Source of the DNA: Pseudobdellovibrionaceae bacterium
Lineage (GTDB): Bacteria; Bdellovibrionota; Bdellovibrionia; Bdellovibrionales; Bdellovibrionaceae
DNA: 40,588 bases
Reading direction: 5' to 3'
Assembly (NCBI GenBank): GCA_025055135.1
Contig: JANWYU010000208.1
Location: 1-40,588, forward strand
A program made the position numbers and the translations under genes. The number at the start of each line of letters is the position of its first letter. Position 1 is the first letter of the stretch. A model generated the notes under the pieces. The model saw only the letters and a program-made list of their open reading frames with translations. It did not search any database and had not been told where the DNA came from. This document shows positions 37,349-40,588 of this stretch, piece after piece.

Positions 37349-38274
37349 TCCACGTCTTTTTCGATTTGGTTTTTAAGATGTATCATCGATGTGAAGCGAA
37401 CAACCCCTCTTATCCAGTGCAGAAAATGTACTTTGACCGATCGGTTGTAAAGGTCTCGGTTACACTCCAATACATGCACCTCCAAGCGTGGTGTTTCAAT
37501 ATCCAGGGTAGGCAGAGGACCGTAATGGGCCACTCCCCAAAAACCTATAGCCTCTTTTTGATGTTCTTCTTCCAACCGTACCACGTAGACTCCTGGCTTC
37601 GGCAATTCGGTTTCGATCTGATCAATGTTAGCCGTAGGAAATCCTAAGTCTTTACCCCTACCGTCTCCCTTAACAACGATACCTCTAATCCAATAAGGGT
37701 GCCCTAAGGCTAGTTTCACGTAAGATAAATTCCCTTCCTGTAGGGCCTTTCGAATAAGGGTGGTGCTAATTCCTCTCCCATCGGGGAGACACACCTGAGG
37801 AGTCACTTCGATTGTCAGGTGTTGAGCAGCACCCCACTGAATGAGGTCCTGGACCTCCCCTTTTCGCTGATGGCCAAAGCGAAAATTATAACCGACAACA
37901 ATACCAACTAGGGGAGCAAATGTTTCTTTTAAAAAATCCAAAAACTCGTCAGGGCTTAAATGCTGCATTTTTTTATCGAAGGGCAAATATTTCACCTGCA
38001 CCTTTATGGAAGGATCAGAGCCGAAATTTAAAATGTGTCGTATTTTGGTTTCTTGATCCGACAACGTAAGTAATCGGCGGTGGGGCGGGTTGAGCACTGC
38101 TTGGGGATGGGGATTGAATGAGGTAACAACAAGGTGAGCCTGTTTTTTTAAGGCCAATTGATATGCCTGCTGAAGCAATTTTTGGTGTCCTAAATGGACA
38201 CCGTCAAAATTACCAAGAGCGATAACGGTGTTATTCGGTTTGTTAGGTTGGGTACTCGAGGGAGAGCTACTCAT
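37312..38274 (-). CDS. ribF: Bifunctional riboflavin kinase/FAD synthetase
   Basis: 'VIALGNFDGVHLGHQKLL', 'VVTSFNPHP', 'VGYNFRFGHQRKG', 'ISTTLIRKAL', riboflavin kinase 'GDGRGKDLGFPTANI', 'PKPGVYVV'. Confidence 0.95.
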   Translation of the reverse strand: MSSSPSSTQPNKPNNTVIALGNFDGVHLGHQKLLQQAYQLALKKQAHLVVTSFNPHPQAVLNPPHRRLLTLSDQETKIRHILNFGSDPSIKVQVKYLPFDKKMQHLSPDEFLDFLKETFAPLVGIVVGYNFRFGHQRKGEVQDLIQWGAAQHLTIEVTPQVCLPDGRGISTTLIRKALQEGNLSYVKLALGHPYWIRGIVVKGDGRGKDLGFPTANIDQIETELPKPGVYVVRLEEEHQKEAIGFWGVAHYGPLPTLDIETPRLEVHVLECNRDLYNRSVKVHFLHWIRGVVRFTSMIHLKNQIEKDVECAKLWIHQNQQ

Positions 38275-38335
38275 GGCGCTAATTTATCCGCGTTCGTTTA
38301 AAACTTGAATCAAATCCCAAGTTTCATTAGTTTTA

Positions 38336-40114
38336 GTGCAGCGCATGAGTTTTCTTTTTTCTTACTCTTTACTATGGAGGGTGGCCTTTGGGGTTTTGGT
38401 AGCTAGCCTTACTTTGATTGATCGTGAGCATTTACATTTTGATTCTCGTTTGTTGCTATCCCGCGGAAAATTTCTGGCGGATCAAATTACTGTGGTTCGT
38501 GTGGGCTCAAATTTAAAAAATCGAAGTATGTTAAGCCCCCCGGTATGGGGTCCAGCCTCCATCGTTTACGAATCCTCGGATGAGTTTTTCTGGGATGAGC
38601 CCTTTTGGGGGGATTTGTTGCAAAAAATTTTAAATTATAACCCAAAAAGGATAGGAGTTACTTTTTACTTTTCCCCCAAGCACTTGATTGGCTCTCATCG
38701 AGTCCCATTGTTCACAGATCAACGGATTATTTGGGCAGTTCCTTGGCAATCGGAAGGCTTTAAATTTCCACCGCAGACGTTACCGGATCGATCCAATGTG
38801 GGTGAGCTGCACTTTAATCCCAGTAGCGATGGATTGATCCGTTACTATCAGCCGCAGAGCTCGGAAATTGGAGATTTTTTCGAAAAAATTTTAGGTTACC
38901 CTTTAAAAAGAGTTGCACTTCGGATCAGTCAAAGGGAAGCCGATCTAACTGTAGTAGATGCTGTTGATATTCTGAAAAATAAGGTTGATGGTAACCAATT
39001 CTTTTCAAATCGTATTGTTTTAATTGGCAGATCCTTAAACGATTCTCGTCAAGTGTTTCATACCATTAAGGGTCCCTATTCTCGGTTGGCTCTTTCGGCT
39101 GTGGTTTTAAACAATTATCTTAACAAGAATTACATCTCGGTGGGTCCAGTTTTTGTTTATATTTTATATTTTATGGCCATGGCGCTATTAGCATTGATGA
39201 TCATGTTACAGTTTCCTCATAAAATTGCCCTTATTTTTTTGATTTTTGTGGGATTTTTTTTAACGATATTTTCCATCTATTTGTTTGATTATTACTCGAT
39301 TTGGCTTCCTATTTGGGGTATTTGGATTGAGTTTTCTATTATTTGGGTTCTTTTTTTGGGCTATAGTTTAAACAAAATGGAACGGGATGCTCTTAAGAAC
39401 CTTCAGGAAAAGAGGCTAGAAAGGCAGCTTGAAGAATTAAAGATTAATTTTATATCATTAATTAGTCATGATCTAAAAACCCCTTTGGCTAAAATTCAGG
39501 CATTAGTGAATCGCTTAAAGGCAGAAAATCCCCATTTTAGTAGTGAATATCAAAAAATTGAAAAGTATTCCCAGGAGTTAAATCGCTACATTCAAAACGT
39601 GCTCAAATTGTTACAAGTGGAAAGTAAGAAATTTTCTCTCAATATTGATAGTGTAGACGTGAATCAGGTTTTAGAGGATGTAGTGGAGGAGCTTCAGCCC
39701 TTGATTGCAGAAAAAAACATTGTGATTAAGAAAGGATTTGAGCCTCTTTTCCCCATTGAGGGTGATCAACAGTTACTTAAAGAGGTTTTTTTAAATTTAG
39801 TACAAAACGCCATTCAGTATAGTAAACCAGGGGGAGAAATTGTCCTTACTTCAGAAGATCGCAAGGATCAAATTGTGCTTTCCATCGAGGATCAGGGAGT
39901 GGGTATACCATCTGAGGAATTAAACAGTATTTTTAATAAATTTTATCGAGGCAAAGCGGCCTCTTTAGCCCAACAGGGTTCTGGTTTGGGGCTTTATTTA
40001 GTCCGTTATTTTGTTGAGCTTCATCATGGGCAGATATATATTGACAGCGAGGTGGGTAGGGGAACAAAAGTGCAAGTGGTGTTACCCGTTCAACAAACAG
40101 GAGTGACGTCATGA
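38336..40114 (+). CDS. CHASE2-domain sensor histidine kinase
   Basis: CHASE2-like extracytoplasmic domain ending 'GNQFFSNRIVLIGRSLNDSRQVFHT...' then three TM; HisKA 'FISLISHDLKTPLAKIQAL'; HATPase 'LVQNAIQYSKPGGEI', 'DQGVGIP', 'GSGLGLYLVRYFVE'. Confidence 0.9.
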   Translation: MQRMSFLFSYSLLWRVAFGVLVASLTLIDREHLHFDSRLLLSRGKFLADQITVVRVGSNLKNRSMLSPPVWGPASIVYESSDEFFWDEPFWGDLLQKILNYNPKRIGVTFYFSPKHLIGSHRVPLFTDQRIIWAVPWQSEGFKFPPQTLPDRSNVGELHFNPSSDGLIRYYQPQSSEIGDFFEKILGYPLKRVALRISQREADLTVVDAVDILKNKVDGNQFFSNRIVLIGRSLNDSRQVFHTIKGPYSRLALSAVVLNNYLNKNYISVGPVFVYILYFMAMALLALMIMLQFPHKIALIFLIFVGFFLTIFSIYLFDYYSIWLPIWGIWIEFSIIWVLFLGYSLNKMERDALKNLQEKRLERQLEELKINFISLISHDLKTPLAKIQALVNRLKAENPHFSSEYQKIEKYSQELNRYIQNVLKLLQVESKKFSLNIDSVDVNQVLEDVVEELQPLIAEKNIVIKKGFEPLFPIEGDQQLLKEVFLNLVQNAIQYSKPGGEIVLTSEDRKDQIVLSIEDQGVGIPSEELNSIFNKFYRGKAASLAQQGSGLGLYLVRYFVELHHGQIYIDSEVGRGTKVQVVLPVQQTGVTS

Positions 40115-40588
40115 ATTTGAATCGGCTCCGAGTGCTAGTGGTGGATGATGAGGAAGAACTCTTAGCTTCCATGGATTCTATTTTGAGAGACTTATTGAAA
40201 GACTATGATCTTACCGTGAGTAAGGCACGAACAGGCAGAGAAGCCCTGGGAATTCTAGAACATGAGGAGTTTGATCTTATTATCATGGACGTGAAAATGC
40301 CTGAGATGGATGGTTTGTCCGCATTACGAGAAATAAGAAAAATGAGACCCGAAAGTTTTATAGTCATTCAAACGGCCCACGCCAATTTAAAGGAGGCAGT
40401 AGAGGCCATACGCATGGGGGCTTATGACTATATTGAAAAACCCATCCAAGTTGATAAGTTGCGGGCTTTAATTCATAAGTGTTTGGAAACCAGACAGCTG
40501 GTTCATGAGGTAACCTTTTCCCATCCCCTCATGGATGATGATATTGAAAGTGAAATGGTGGGTAGTTCCAACAAAATGAAGGAAATTT
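40111..40588 (+). CDS. NtrC-type sigma-54-dependent response regulator, N-terminal part (truncated by window end)
   Basis: ATG 40111 overlapping the kinase stop (ATGA); 'LRVLVVDDEEELLASMDSIL', 'LIIMDVKMPEMDGLSALREIR', 'GAYDYIEKPI', followed by 'MVGSSNKMKEI', the usual start of the sigma-54 AAA+ domain. Confidence 0.88.
   Translation, partial: MNLNRLRVLVVDDEEELLASMDSILRDLLKDYDLTVSKARTGREALGILEHEEFDLIIMDVKMPEMDGLSALREIRKMRPESFIVIQTAHANLKEAVEAIRMGAYDYIEKPIQVDKLRALIHKCLETRQLVHEVTFSHPLMDDDIESEMVGSSNKMKEI

Noticed and set aside
1-40588. CRISPR arrays, tRNA/rRNA genes, toxin-antitoxin or defence islands
   Set aside because: No regularly spaced repeats, TPsiC-like tRNA arms, rRNA segments or recognisable defence proteins were seen on either strand.

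Overview
This window looks like a mostly housekeeping chromosomal segment of a Gram-negative bacterium. Gene content suggests a Bdellovibrionota-like or deltaproteobacterial-type lineage, but that is inference. Left to right it contains: a partial ppdK, smc, a proline-rich secreted protein, an MBL-fold hydrolase, a BFD-like [2Fe-2S] protein, a cysteine desulfurase -> mnmA -> mtaB -> rnc -> era -> der cluster, an unusual transporter-porin ORF, mutM, a large exported alpha/beta hydrolase, a comM-like AAA+ protein, a XerC/D-like recombinase, several envelope/lipoprotein-like hypotheticals, phoU-phoB-phoR, a lytic transglycosylase, cupin + PAS-GGDEF, a LolC/E-like permease, ribF, and a CHASE2 histidine kinase followed by an NtrC-type regulator cut by the window end. 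No tRNA, rRNA, CRISPR array or transposase was recognised. The strongest candidate novelty is one uninterrupted ORF (about 15842-18190). It joins an 11-TM NSS/SNF-type sodium-dependent transporter to an OprO/P-type outer-membrane porin. The last transporter helix ends in a signal-peptidase-like AWA|AG site, which suggests a bacterial polyprotein or an in-frame overlapping-gene arrangement. Other observations include a strongly over-represented hexamer GTTACC/GGTAAC, a likely non-canonical (ATT) start for phoR, and a hydrolase with a long uncharacterised helical C-terminal region. All homology calls are motif recognition by eye; no database search was run.
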